Shown: positions 29,620 to 37,434 of the stretch, one piece after another
How positions within the stretch are numbered: position 1 is the stretch's first letter
How the letters are laid out: every line of letters starts with the position of its first letter
From: a virus
Virus record (IMG/VR): IMGVR_UViG_3300010401_000020
Span: 1-41,773 of that record
Strand: one strand, 5' to 3'
DNA: 41,773 bases
The notes under the pieces: generated by a model
Databases searched by the model: none
The model's input: only the letters and a program-made list of their open reading frames with translations
What the model was told of the DNA's origin: nothing
Position numbers and translations under genes: made by a program

Positions 29620-31270
29620 TCCGAGCGGGTTAGCCCCGCCCTATCTAGACCCCTCGCAGTACCCGGCGTACCTGGATCTGCAAAGAAAACAGATGCTGGC
29701 TCAGGCCTTAATGCAGGGCAGCCAGCAGATGAACCAGACGCCGCAGGACTGGAACAGCATGCGCGTGGTCCCAAGGCGCTCGGCGCTCTCGTCCATCGCG
29801 CCGGTCCTGGCCGCGGGATTGGCGGGCAAGACGCAAAGCAAACTCTCGCAGGCCGAAAACAATTACTTCCAAGGGCTGATGGGGGGGAATGCTCCTCCAC
29901 CGACCGCTGCCGCCTCTGCGCCGTCGACGCCTCCCTCAGCCCCTGGAATCGCCCCACTCACGGCGCAGATGCCGCCGACCGCGAGTCCACAAGGACCGCC
30001 GAGTCAGGCTCAACAGTCCAACCCCCAGCAATCCATGCTCCTGACGGGCGATCCACGCTCGAGCCAAGCCCTACTCACCATGATGGGCCCGCAGGAGTAT
30101 GCCAAAGCGCTCGCCGGCCGCTATGCGCCGACCGATTTGGAGAAGCTAGGCCGGACGGCTGGACTGAGCGAGGAGCAGATTCAGACCATGGCTCGCCTGA
30201 GCTTGGCGAAACAGACCACGAACGTTGAGAACGTCCGTCCCGGAGGAACGGTCTTCGATCTCACCCAGGGCAAGCCCATCTTTAGTGCACCGCAGAATGG
30301 ACAGCAGGTGCAGTACGGCCCGAATGGTCCGAGTGTGGCCCTGCTGCCTGGTGCTCCTGAGGCTATTGCGGCCCAGAAGGGCGCTGAAACGGCCGGTGAA
30401 GTGAGCAACAAGTACTCCATCCTGCCCACGGCAGGAGGCGGCAGTACAGTGGTTGGCGGGCCGCATACGGGGCTGCCTGGAGCGCCCGCTGCGTCTCCCA
30501 CCGCAGGCCGCCAAGCCCCGCGCGTCGCGCAGCCCTCCGCAACTCCAGCAGCGCCTACTCCGCAGGGATGGGAGGGCATGCCGAGACTGCCGGTCTCGAG
30601 CGCCATTGGAGCGCCCGATGCCTTTACCCATGGCCGATTGCAGGCCGCAGGGGCGAAGGATGCTGAGTTGTCGAGCCAGTACGGCAAGGAAGCGGACCTG
30701 GCCGATCAGAAAATGCAATACAACACGGATGCCCGCAAGGTGCTCGAAAGCGCCGAGGTAGGACCGTCCTCGGAATGGCTCACGGAGAACCGTGCGCGGC
30801 TCCTGGAGTGGGGGGTACCCGAGAATCTCGTTCCCGGGTCCGGCGCGGTCACTCCCACCCTCGAGCTCAACAAGGTCCTGAAGCAATCTGCGCTCCAGGG
30901 TGCGCGGCAGATCTTCGGCTCTCGGATGACGCAAAACGAGGTGCAATTGCAACATGAACAGTTGTCGCCATCCCCCTCGATGACGCGTGATGCCATCAAG
31001 AGCCTGATGCGCCAGGACGACATCAAGCAGATGTATGCCAAGCAACGGGCGGATGACTACGGCAAGTACATCCAGGCCAAGGGTGATCCGCTGCGGTTTG
31101 AGTCCTGGTACTCGAAAACCCATCCGCTCACGGAGTTTGCAAAGCAGCAGGAGGCACCGGAAGCACCCAAGGCCGCACAGACCACCGCTCCGGCAGCCGC
31201 TCTGACTCACTTGAAGCAGCACCCGGAGCTAGCCGATCAGTTCAAAGCGAAATACGGATATTTGCCCTGA
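29612..31270 (+). CDS. Large internal virion protein, 552 aa
   Basis: I start this gene at ATG 29612 with a G-rich ribosome site. The N-terminal 150 residues are Gln/Pro/Ala-rich. The middle contains helical segments (TDLEKLGRTAGLSEEQIQTM) and a beta segment. The C-terminal 200 residues are helical and charged (TQNEVQLQHEQLSPSPSMTR, then FESWYSKTHPLTEFAKQQ). Size and position, directly before another ejection-like protein, suggest a component of the trans-envelope channel. No lytic transglycosylase motif is visible. Confidence 0.65.
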   Translation: MPDPSGLAPPYLDPSQYPAYLDLQRKQMLAQALMQGSQQMNQTPQDWNSMRVVPRRSALSSIAPVLAAGLAGKTQSKLSQAENNYFQGLMGGNAPPPTAAASAPSTPPSAPGIAPLTAQMPPTASPQGPPSQAQQSNPQQSMLLTGDPRSSQALLTMMGPQEYAKALAGRYAPTDLEKLGRTAGLSEEQIQTMARLSLAKQTTNVENVRPGGTVFDLTQGKPIFSAPQNGQQVQYGPNGPSVALLPGAPEAIAAQKGAETAGEVSNKYSILPTAGGGSTVVGGPHTGLPGAPAASPTAGRQAPRVAQPSATPAAPTPQGWEGMPRLPVSSAIGAPDAFTHGRLQAAGAKDAELSSQYGKEADLADQKMQYNTDARKVLESAEVGPSSEWLTENRARLLEWGVPENLVPGSGAVTPTLELNKVLKQSALQGARQIFGSRMTQNEVQLQHEQLSPSPSMTRDAIKSLMRQDDIKQMYAKQRADDYGKYIQAKGDPLRFESWYSKTHPLTEFAKQQEAPEAPKAAQTTAPAAALTHLKQHPELADQFKAKYGYLP

Positions 31271-32892
31271 TGCCTAATCCTTTCGATCAATTCGATACCG
31301 CTGCTCAGGTCGCTCCTGCGCGAAATCCTTTCGATCAATTCGATCGGATGGCTAAGCCGACCCCGGCAACTTGGCGGGATCGTTTACAAGCCGGGGAGGC
31401 TGGTCTGCTCAAGGGGACAGCTTATCTGGCTGGAGCCATTCCTGATGTACTGCCTAACGTGGCGGGTTTGGGTACAGCGGCTTATGACGCATTCCAACAC
31501 TATGCGCGTGGGAAGGACTGGGCGGACCTTCCGCGTCCGGTCAAGCCCAATGCTATTTCTCAGGCGATCACCGGAGTGATGGACAAATCGCCCATTACCA
31601 CGACACAGGTCGTGCGCCCTGATGACACAACCTCGCGATATCTGTCCACCGCAGCCAGCGTAGTCCCTGGAGCTTTAGTGGGCGGCGGGAATGTCGTGAG
31701 AACGGCCGCGAGCGCGATTCCGCCCGCACTGGCGGGGCATTTCGTCGCAGAAGCCAAACCCTTCAAAAGTGACATGGCCAATCAAGTGGCCTCTATTGTG
31801 ACACAACTTGCAGCCCAGTCGGCTATGCCGCGAGGACAAGTTGAGAGGCCTGGGAATAAAGTCGCCAATCAGACCCTGCGAGATGCCCAGGAACAAGGAT
31901 TGGTAATTCCGCCGGCCACTACCAACAATTCCATCGCCAACCGACTGGTGGAAAGTCTGGCCGGAAAGCGCAATGTCGAGCAACGCGCCGCCGTGATGAA
32001 TACGCAAGGTCTGAATCAGGCAGGGCGCAACGATTTGCAGCTTGGAGGTCAAGGACAGATTACAGAGGCGGAACTGGCTCAAGTCAGAGCGCAGGCAAGG
32101 CCGGCCTATCAAGCGATGCGACAAGCGGGTCCTATTCAAACAGGATCGGATCCTGCGTTTGCTCAGGTATTGGCCGACGCTCAGCAGCGCTATGCGGGGG
32201 CATCGCGAGTATTGACCCAATCTGGAGCGCAACCCTTGACGCGGGATATCGCAGATATCTTAAATCAACCTACACATGATGCGGGAGATCTGTTGGATAC
32301 GGTTGCGGTGCTACGCGATCGAGCTAACACCGCATTTCGAGCGGGCGATAACGGCATCGGAGCCGCTTACCGACAGGTCTCGGGTGCCATTGAGCAGCAG
32401 ATTGAAAATAGCTTGACGCAGGCGAATGGTGGCATTCTGACAGACATCGTGCAGAACTTCCGCAACGCGCGTCAGCGGTTGGCTATAGCGCATACGATTG
32501 AAGATGCGCGAAATGAAGGCAGCGGAAATATCAGCGGTCAGCGCTTAGCCACGATGCTGGGTCATGATGTGCCGATCCAGGGTGAGTTGGGAGTAGCCGC
32601 ACGAGCCGCATCCTTGGCTCCCCGAGCCTTCGCACCCACCACGCATAGCTCAGGCGTCAATCATCTGGGCCTGTGGGGGACGATTCTGGGCGGTATGGCC
32701 TTAGGACATGAAGCGGCTCCGGGCGGGCTGGGGTTGGCCTTGGGCGCGGTTCCTGGAGGACTCGCATTAGGCCGGGAGGGCGCTGCTCGATATGCCTTAG
32801 GGCCGGGACAGCAGAATGCTATCCCGATGCAGCGGCAGCCTTTGGATCCTCGGGTTTTAGCCGCGGCACTGGCTTCGGCGCGTGCTCAATGA
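31270..32892 (+). CDS. DNA ejection/internal virion protein with tandem NPFDQFD motif, 540 aa
   Basis: The N-terminus repeats NPFDQFD twice (residues 3-9 and 19-25), a motif that introduces many podoviral internal proteins. Hydrophobic segments follow at about residues 42-68 (GLLKGTAYLAGAIPDVLPNV) and 132-155. A long helical, Gln-rich body leads to a Gly-rich hydrophobic C-terminus (GLWGTILGGMALGHEAAPGG). Such proteins leave the head with the DNA and line a channel through the envelope. Start overlaps the upstream stop as TGATG. Confidence 0.7.
   Translation: MPNPFDQFDTAAQVAPARNPFDQFDRMAKPTPATWRDRLQAGEAGLLKGTAYLAGAIPDVLPNVAGLGTAAYDAFQHYARGKDWADLPRPVKPNAISQAITGVMDKSPITTTQVVRPDDTTSRYLSTAASVVPGALVGGGNVVRTAASAIPPALAGHFVAEAKPFKSDMANQVASIVTQLAAQSAMPRGQVERPGNKVANQTLRDAQEQGLVIPPATTNNSIANRLVESLAGKRNVEQRAAVMNTQGLNQAGRNDLQLGGQGQITEAELAQVRAQARPAYQAMRQAGPIQTGSDPAFAQVLADAQQRYAGASRVLTQSGAQPLTRDIADILNQPTHDAGDLLDTVAVLRDRANTAFRAGDNGIGAAYRQVSGAIEQQIENSLTQANGGILTDIVQNFRNARQRLAIAHTIEDARNEGSGNISGQRLATMLGHDVPIQGELGVAARAASLAPRAFAPTTHSSGVNHLGLWGTILGGMALGHEAAPGGLGLALGAVPGGLALGREGAARYALGPGQQNAIPMQRQPLDPRVLAAALASARAQ
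31276..31344 (+). repeat. Two 21-bp direct repeats encoding NPFDQFD
   Basis: The copies at 31276-31296 and 31324-31344 are identical at the DNA level and 48 bases apart, keeping the reading frame. Identity over synonymous positions points to recent duplication or to selection on sequence. Confidence 0.7.
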
Positions 32893-33020
32893 CGCATCAG
32901 TACCCAATACCACGAAGCACCAATGATGCCCCACGCCAGCATGGGACTGAAAAGATTGACGAATTCGACCAGCCCGAGAAATACCAGGGGCGGTCCCAAG
33001 ATATAGAGGATTGCTAGCAT
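32886..33020 (-). CDS. Possible leftward two-span membrane protein, 44 aa
   Basis: On the minus strand an ATG at 33018-33020 opens a 44-codon frame, MLAILYILGPPLVFLGLVEF ... MLAWGIIGASWYWVLMRH, with two clear membrane helices separated by a short polar turn. It fills exactly the 126-base gap between two rightward genes. No strong ribosome site precedes it, and it is the only leftward frame in the late region. The opposite strand has a competing frame of similar extent, so only one may be real. Confidence 0.35.
   Translation of the reverse strand: MLAILYILGPPLVFLGLVEFVNLFSPMLAWGIIGASWYWVLMRH
32889..33017 (+). CDS. Possible rightward polar protein in the same gap, 42 aa
   Basis: The frame MTHQYPIPRSTNDAPRQHGT ... 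starts at ATG 32889, overlapping the upstream TGA as ATGA, the usual joint in this genome, and stops two bases before the tailspike start. The sequence is hydrophilic with no motif and has several rare codons (ATA, CGA). The antisense membrane frame is the alternative reading. Confidence 0.35.
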   Translation: MTHQYPIPRSTNDAPRQHGTEKIDEFDQPEKYQGRSQDIEDC

Positions 33021-34851
33021 GGCTTTCGATGGCAATGGCGTCTTTACGCGCCTCTACAACTGGGTCACGGACAAGGTCAACGGAATCAACATTACCGCAT
33101 CCCGCATGGATGGGGAAATGGATGGGTTCGCAGCGGGCCTCACCAATTGCGTCACCAAGGACGGGCAGGGGAAGCCGGCCAGCCATCTGGTGCCCGGAGC
33201 AGCCAATACTTATGATCTTGGATCGGCGCTCGTTCCCTGGCGAAATCTGTACGTTGGGCTCATCAACGGGGCCTTTTCCTCGACGAACATCTCCTATGCG
33301 CGCAATGCCGCAGAGATTGCAGCGGGAGTAACGCCTGCCAATTTGACTTATGACTATCCCTACATCGAGCGTCAGGGTGCAGCAGCCGATTATCCGACCA
33401 CCGATGACCTCGCGGCGATCAATAAGGCGATCTCAGTCAATACACGGCGGGTCAAGAGCTACGACGGCAACTTCAAGGTCTCCGCTGCGCTGACCAACCC
33501 GAACGGGATCCAGTTCGAGGGTACCGGGGCTATTCTTCAGCCCACGGCCTACACCTTCCCGCAGCAGCTCAATACCTATGCTGATCTACACAAATACTTC
33601 ATCGGGCGCGAGTATCTGTTCCGCGTTGACCTTCGCTTTTCGGTATCTGCGCCGACCAGTGGTTCACCGCTGGGAGTATTTCTCTACGGGGATAGCACGA
33701 TCGCCAACTCAGGTGTAACCAACCCGGTGCTCTATGCGCAGACCCTAATCCCGACGTTAGCCAATCACAAAGGCATTGGCGTGCAGTTCAATGTTACGAA
33801 TCGCGGAGTCAGCGGTACGGATGTCAGTTCTCTGAATGTTATCCCAGATCTATCAGCATCCACCGATTTCATCATCATCAAGTACGGCATCAATGATGGG
33901 GCGCTGCCAGCAGCCACGCGGCTCAACACGTTCTCCACCACGCTACGCAGCAAGCTGGCCGCCATTCGCGCCGATTCCAACGGTATCTTGCCGCACCTGG
34001 CTATCCTCTTAATGGGCCCTAACGCCACTGCCGATGACGTGCAGGGGCGTAATGAGCAGTGGTACGAGCAGCTACGCGGGATCTTTGTGCAGGCGGCCCG
34101 GGACTATAACTGCGCCTACTTCGACACCTATGCATTTTGGAAAGACGCTCGACCGGCAGCAAACAACTGGATGGACGCCAACACGATCGGTGGTCAAACG
34201 AACGTCCCGATCCACCCCAACAACCTCATGCAGGCGTGGATGTGGGGCGCGGTCATGGACTTCGTGTTCCCTGATACGTGGATGGACCCGTATCGAACGA
34301 ACTTTCTGCAGAATATTCCGCAGGCCATCAAGACGTACACAGCCGCTAGCTTGGAATCCGCTTTTGACTGGGGCGTAACGATATCGCGCGCGACCGTCGC
34401 TGATGGCTGGCCTGTGGAAGGCGTGGTCATGACGACTCGTCATACCAACGGCGCGGCCATTCAGACGCTATTCCCAAATTCACAAATTGTTCAGATCTAT
34501 CAGCGCACCGGCAACAATGCAGCCTGGAGTATCTGGTACGCCGAAGATACGGTTACCCCCACATTGCTCAATAGCTGGGCGGCCTTTGCTGCCGGGGAGG
34601 ACATTAAGGCAATCAAGGGCAGTAAGATCGTGACTGTAAATGGGCTTATCAAAAGCGGCACTATTACCAATGGCACAACACTGTGCGTTTTGCCTGTGGG
34701 TTTCAGACCCCGTGCGACATACTGGTTTACGTGTCCGACCAACGCAGGATCGGCCAAAATCAGTGTCGATTCTGGTGGTAACGTTATCGGACAAGCGGGC
34801 CTCGATGCGACGTTCACCGCTGTCTCGTTGAGTTTTGAGGCCGTGAATTAG
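33019..34851 (+). CDS. Tailspike with SGNH hydrolase core
   Basis: The first 110 residues (FDGNGVFTRLYNWVTDKVNG) match the virion-attachment domain of podoviral tail fibres. Residues about 215-415 form an SGNH/GDSL esterase: FLYGDSTIANSG (nucleophile S226), NRGVSG (G263), KYGINDG (N292) and VPIHPNN (His 399). This core fits removal of acetyl groups from a surface polysaccharide. The C-terminal 180 residues look like a fibre-tip module (AWSIWYAEDTVTP, CVLPVGFRPRATYWF). It is the last gene of the rightward structural block. Substrate cannot be read from sequence. Confidence 0.8.
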   Translation: MAFDGNGVFTRLYNWVTDKVNGINITASRMDGEMDGFAAGLTNCVTKDGQGKPASHLVPGAANTYDLGSALVPWRNLYVGLINGAFSSTNISYARNAAEIAAGVTPANLTYDYPYIERQGAAADYPTTDDLAAINKAISVNTRRVKSYDGNFKVSAALTNPNGIQFEGTGAILQPTAYTFPQQLNTYADLHKYFIGREYLFRVDLRFSVSAPTSGSPLGVFLYGDSTIANSGVTNPVLYAQTLIPTLANHKGIGVQFNVTNRGVSGTDVSSLNVIPDLSASTDFIIIKYGINDGALPAATRLNTFSTTLRSKLAAIRADSNGILPHLAILLMGPNATADDVQGRNEQWYEQLRGIFVQAARDYNCAYFDTYAFWKDARPAANNWMDANTIGGQTNVPIHPNNLMQAWMWGAVMDFVFPDTWMDPYRTNFLQNIPQAIKTYTAASLESAFDWGVTISRATVADGWPVEGVVMTTRHTNGAAIQTLFPNSQIVQIYQRTGNNAAWSIWYAEDTVTPTLLNSWAAFAAGEDIKAIKGSKIVTVNGLIKSGTITNGTTLCVLPVGFRPRATYWFTCPTNAGSAKISVDSGGNVIGQAGLDATFTAVSLSFEAVN

Positions 34852-34954
34852 ATGCCCGACATATCCTACTGGGCCGCCATCGGCAAGTGAGTCAGTTCAT
34901 GGTTTGCGATCGGTCGTTAACATACCGGATCTCAGCGGCCTTTACGGATGAATA

Positions 34955-35212
34955 ATGCCCGACTACGTGATCCCTCTGGCGAGTATTGTGATTGGACTCG
35001 TCAGCGGATGGGTAGGGGCTTACCTTGGTCTAAAGGTCGGTGTCGCGAAACTTGAGTGGAACGCGGATGAAATGAAGAAGAAAGTCGAAAATCTCACCAA
35101 ACGCTCGGAAGCGTACAACGAGGATTTGTTGATACACGATCTGGAGCTGGAAGATGTGATGCGTAAATTGGAACTCCCACGCAAACGGCGGCAGAACTGG
35201 CGGTTTGACTAA
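34955..35212 (+). CDS. Membrane-anchored coiled-coil protein, 85 aa
   Basis: An N-terminal membrane helix (VIPLASIVIGLVSGWVGAYLG, residues 5-25) is followed by a charged coiled coil (NADEMKKKVENLTKRSEAYN). This single-span design resembles small spanin or holin-associated proteins, but no diagnostic motif is present. The 103-base gap before it carries only a 12-codon frame (34852-34890). It opens the lysis and membrane block, and its TAA overlaps the next ATG. Confidence 0.6.
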   Translation: MPDYVIPLASIVIGLVSGWVGAYLGLKVGVAKLEWNADEMKKKVENLTKRSEAYNEDLLIHDLELEDVMRKLELPRKRRQNWRFD

Positions 35213-35742
35213 TGGCCGAGAACGAAGGTGATTTCCCCACGACAGATGACAACCTGGCCGCTAGTACGAAGCGTCTGGCCGATTGGACATTTTCCCTCCA
35301 GGGAGTTGGGGCGGACCTCAAGCAGCTCATGAACGAGTTCAAAACCTACTGGCGCGGACTCATGCCGGCCACAGCCGAAGGCACTATCATGGCGGCGCTA
35401 ATTCCCGAGTCTAAAGAAACCGCCCACAGCATCTCGATGCGTCAAGGGATTCAGCGTCAATCGATTCGCTTCGCGCTTCCCAAGGCATCAAGGGAGACTG
35501 CTGTGATTATCGTCTTGTTCGTACTGTTGATTGTGTCTCTGACAATCAACGCACTGGATTATGCGCGCAATGCGCGCAATGACGTAATGTTGAAGCAAGC
35601 GATCGATGGCAGAGCAGATGCGGAACGCGCGGCGGCTACAGAATTGGCGCTGCGCAGGTACAATTTGGATTGGTTCCGATCTCACGAGTTTGCAGAACTC
35701 GAGGTAAAGGTCGGCGTTTTGGAGAAAACTTGCAGGAGATGA
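35212..35742 (+). CDS. Single-span membrane protein of the lysis block, 176 aa
   Basis: A single hydrophobic helix (AVIIVLFVLLIVSLTINALDY, about residues 97-117) separates an acidic N-terminal domain from a C-terminal helical domain with a final Cys (LEVKVGVLEKTCRR). The C-terminal helices would lie on the opposite side of the membrane, as in a spanin-like or superinfection-related protein. No specific family is recognised. ATG overlaps the upstream TAA. Confidence 0.6.
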   Translation: MAENEGDFPTTDDNLAASTKRLADWTFSLQGVGADLKQLMNEFKTYWRGLMPATAEGTIMAALIPESKETAHSISMRQGIQRQSIRFALPKASRETAVIIVLFVLLIVSLTINALDYARNARNDVMLKQAIDGRADAERAAATELALRRYNLDWFRSHEFAELEVKVGVLEKTCRR

Positions 35743-35746
35743 TCAC

Positions 35747-35941
35747 ATGGGCGGCGGGACTATAATCATCATTCGAGATGCGATCAAACAGACATTGAGC
35801 AATCCTGTGGTGCACGGGGCATTGCCAGCCGACATGCGAGCCGAGGTTGATCCTATCCTCGCCAAGGATACGAGCGCGTGGACCGAGAACGAGGACTGCC
35901 TCGCGTTTGCGGCCTTCCACTGGGCACATGCGCACAGCTGA
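35747..35941 (+). CDS. Hypothetical protein, 64 aa
   Basis: AGGAG precedes the ATG. The product (MGGGTIIIIRDAIKQTLSNP...) is a small soluble protein with one Cys and a His-rich end (AAFHWAHAHS). No family is recognised. It lies between two membrane proteins. Confidence 0.5.
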   Translation: MGGGTIIIIRDAIKQTLSNPVVHGALPADMRAEVDPILAKDTSAWTENEDCLAFAAFHWAHAHS

Positions 35942-35942
35942 T

Positions 35943-36272
35943 ATGGGCGAAGTGGTCTCTCTGCGCGAGTACGTCGATACGCGATTTGCTTCGCAAGAAA
36001 AGGCCGTCGAATCGGCGCTCACGTCCGCCAAGGAAGCCGTCATCAAGGCTGAGATGGCGACTGAGCGCCGCTTTGAAAATAGCAACGAATGGCGTAACAC
36101 CGTGGAGACCCTGCAACGTACTTATATGCCCCGCACCGAGTCAATCCAGTTGAATAGCTCCCTAACAGAGAAGATCGACGCAGTCCAGAAGATGCTCTGG
36201 ATCGGCATGGGCGTGATATTGGCGTTTCAGTTCTTTCTAGGTATTGCTCTCGTGTTGTGGAAACACACATGA
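35943..36272 (+). CDS. Membrane-anchored coiled-coil protein, 109 aa
   Basis: The N-terminal part (VSLREYVDTRFASQEKAVES, then RRFENSNEWRNTVETLQRTY) matches a widespread phage family with a coiled coil and a C-terminal membrane helix (MLWIGMGVILAFQFFLGIALVL, about residues 84-105). Relatives lie in lysis or tail-associated blocks and have no proven function. An alternative ATG at 35928 would add five residues. Its TGA overlaps the next ATG. Confidence 0.65.
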   Translation: MGEVVSLREYVDTRFASQEKAVESALTSAKEAVIKAEMATERRFENSNEWRNTVETLQRTYMPRTESIQLNSSLTEKIDAVQKMLWIGMGVILAFQFFLGIALVLWKHT

Positions 36273-36556
36273 GCTGGCGCGACTGGTGGAAAGAGATCAA
36301 GGATTTGGTGAATAAGCCGGATCCAAAACCCTGGTTGCCGCCGCATTCCTGGCCGCATGACAAACCTTTGCACCTCCACCGAAGGATAAGAAGTGATCGA
36401 AACACTCGGCCAACGACAGCGTCGATTCCTCCCGCTCGTCGCCAAGCTGATCGACTTCGCATATGCGCAAGGATTCGAGCTGACCGCCGGCGAACTCTAT
36501 CGCACGCCCGAGCAGGCGGCGCTCAACGCAAAGACCGGAGCGGGCATTGGGCATAG
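36269..36556 (+). CDS. Doubtful Trp-rich protein overlapping the endolysin, 95 aa
   Basis: The first 40 residues look genuine (MSWRDWWKEIKDLVNKPDPK, then PWLPPHSWPH), and the ATG overlaps the upstream TGA as ATGA. The remaining 55 residues are Arg-rich and lie inside the endolysin gene in another frame, for 164 bases. Either it is a real overlapping gene, or the true product is shorter and the frame is fortuitous beyond 36393. Confidence 0.4.
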   Translation: MSWRDWWKEIKDLVNKPDPKPWLPPHSWPHDKPLHLHRRIRSDRNTRPTTASIPPARRQADRLRICARIRADRRRTLSHARAGGAQRKDRSGHWA

Positions 36557-36743
36557 CCTGCACACACAGCGCCTGGCGGTCGATCTGCAGCTGTTTAAGG
36601 ATGGGGTATATCTCACCCAGACAGACGCGTATAAGTCACTAGGGGAGTTCTGGGAGGGCCTTGATCCGGATGCGGCCTGGGGCGGTCGGTTCACGCGCGC
36701 GGACGGTAACCACTTTTCGCTTAGCTTTGGCGGGGTCAAATGA
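36393..36743 (+). CDS. Endolysin, M15 (VanY/Ala-Glu peptidase-type)
   Basis: The 116-residue enzyme has the M15 zinc ligands: SLHTQRLAVDL (H57, D64, within SxHxxxxAxD) and DGNHFS (H107). These peptidases cut the L-Ala-D-Glu or D-Ala bonds of the peptidoglycan stem. There is no signal peptide, so export depends on the holin. GTG at 36393 follows AAGGA at suitable spacing. It overlaps the holin-like gene by 4 bases. Confidence 0.88.
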   Translation: MIETLGQRQRRFLPLVAKLIDFAYAQGFELTAGELYRTPEQAALNAKTGAGIGHSLHTQRLAVDLQLFKDGVYLTQTDAYKSLGEFWEGLDPDAAWGGRFTRADGNHFSLSFGGVK

Positions 36744-37261
36744 GTAGTTTTGGCGAGAAGGCAAAGCAGATCATCGGCACCGTAGCTCCGATGCTGGGGA
36801 CGCTTTTGGGCGGTCCGCTGGGAGGCCTGGCCGGGAATGCGCTCGCAGAGGCGCTCGGCACGAACGATCCTAAGGCCCAAGAAGCGGCCATCGTTGCCAG
36901 CAACCCAGACACCTTGCTCAAGCTCAAAGAGGCGGAGAGCGGTCTCAAGGTGAAGCTACGGGAGTTGGATATCGATGAGGAGAAACTGCGCTTTGAGGAT
37001 ACTGCCGATGCTCGAGCGCGCGAGATCGCGATCAAGGACTCGACACCGCGGTACCTTGCGTATCTGACCACCGCTGGCTTCTTCCTCTCATTGGTCGGCG
37101 CGTTTCTGGTGCCGATTCCAGACTCATCGAAGGGAATCGTATTCAGCATGATTGGCAGCTTGGGGACGGTGTGGATTACTCAGCAGGGGTACTATTTCGG
37201 TAGCTCAAGCGGGTCCGCATCCAAGTCTGACGCGTTGAATAAGATCGCTGTCGCCAAATAG
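36740..37261 (+). CDS. Holin, three-span GTA/phage type
   Basis: The N-terminal Gly-rich amphipathic segment (APMLGTLLGGPLGGLAGNAL, about residues 16-35) precedes a charged helix. Two membrane helices follow (LAYLTTAGFFLSLVGAFLV and IVFSMIGSLGTVWITQQ), then a polar tail (YYFGSSSGSASKSD). The layout matches the 3TM holin family first described for gene-transfer-agent release. It would open the membrane for the endolysin immediately upstream. ATG overlaps the endolysin TGA. Confidence 0.8.
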   Translation: MSSFGEKAKQIIGTVAPMLGTLLGGPLGGLAGNALAEALGTNDPKAQEAAIVASNPDTLLKLKEAESGLKVKLRELDIDEEKLRFEDTADARAREIAIKDSTPRYLAYLTTAGFFLSLVGAFLVPIPDSSKGIVFSMIGSLGTVWITQQGYYFGSSSGSASKSDALNKIAVAK

Positions 37262-37269
37262 GTGCAACC

Positions 37270-37425
37270 ATGACCTTCTCCATCGGAATCGTGATTTTGC
37301 TCGCCATTATCGCAGGCGTTCTAGCCATCCTGGCGTTGCTCGGGAAACCCAACGGGTTGGTGCTTGTATCCGTGGGAGTTCTATTGGAAGCGATTGCCCT
37401 CCTTGTCGAACACGCCCCTCACTAG
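37270..37425 (+). CDS. Two-span membrane protein, 51 aa
   Basis: The frame MTFSIGIVILLAIIAGVLAI ... is almost wholly hydrophobic, with a short turn (GKPNG) between two helices and an acidic end (LLVEHAPH). It starts 9 bases after the holin stop. The position suggests a second holin or antiholin, but short hydrophobic frames are easily mis-assigned. Confidence 0.6.
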   Translation: MTFSIGIVILLAIIAGVLAILALLGKPNGLVLVSVGVLLEAIALLVEHAPH

Positions 37426-37434
37426 GAACTCCCC

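Noticed and set aside
30146-31222. 358-codon leftward frame opposite the internal virion gene
   Set aside because: Antisense shadow; composition follows the codon positions of the real gene.
34852-34890. 12-codon frame MPDISYWAAIGK
   Set aside because: Too short to support. It begins with the same nine bases as the next gene and may be a remnant.
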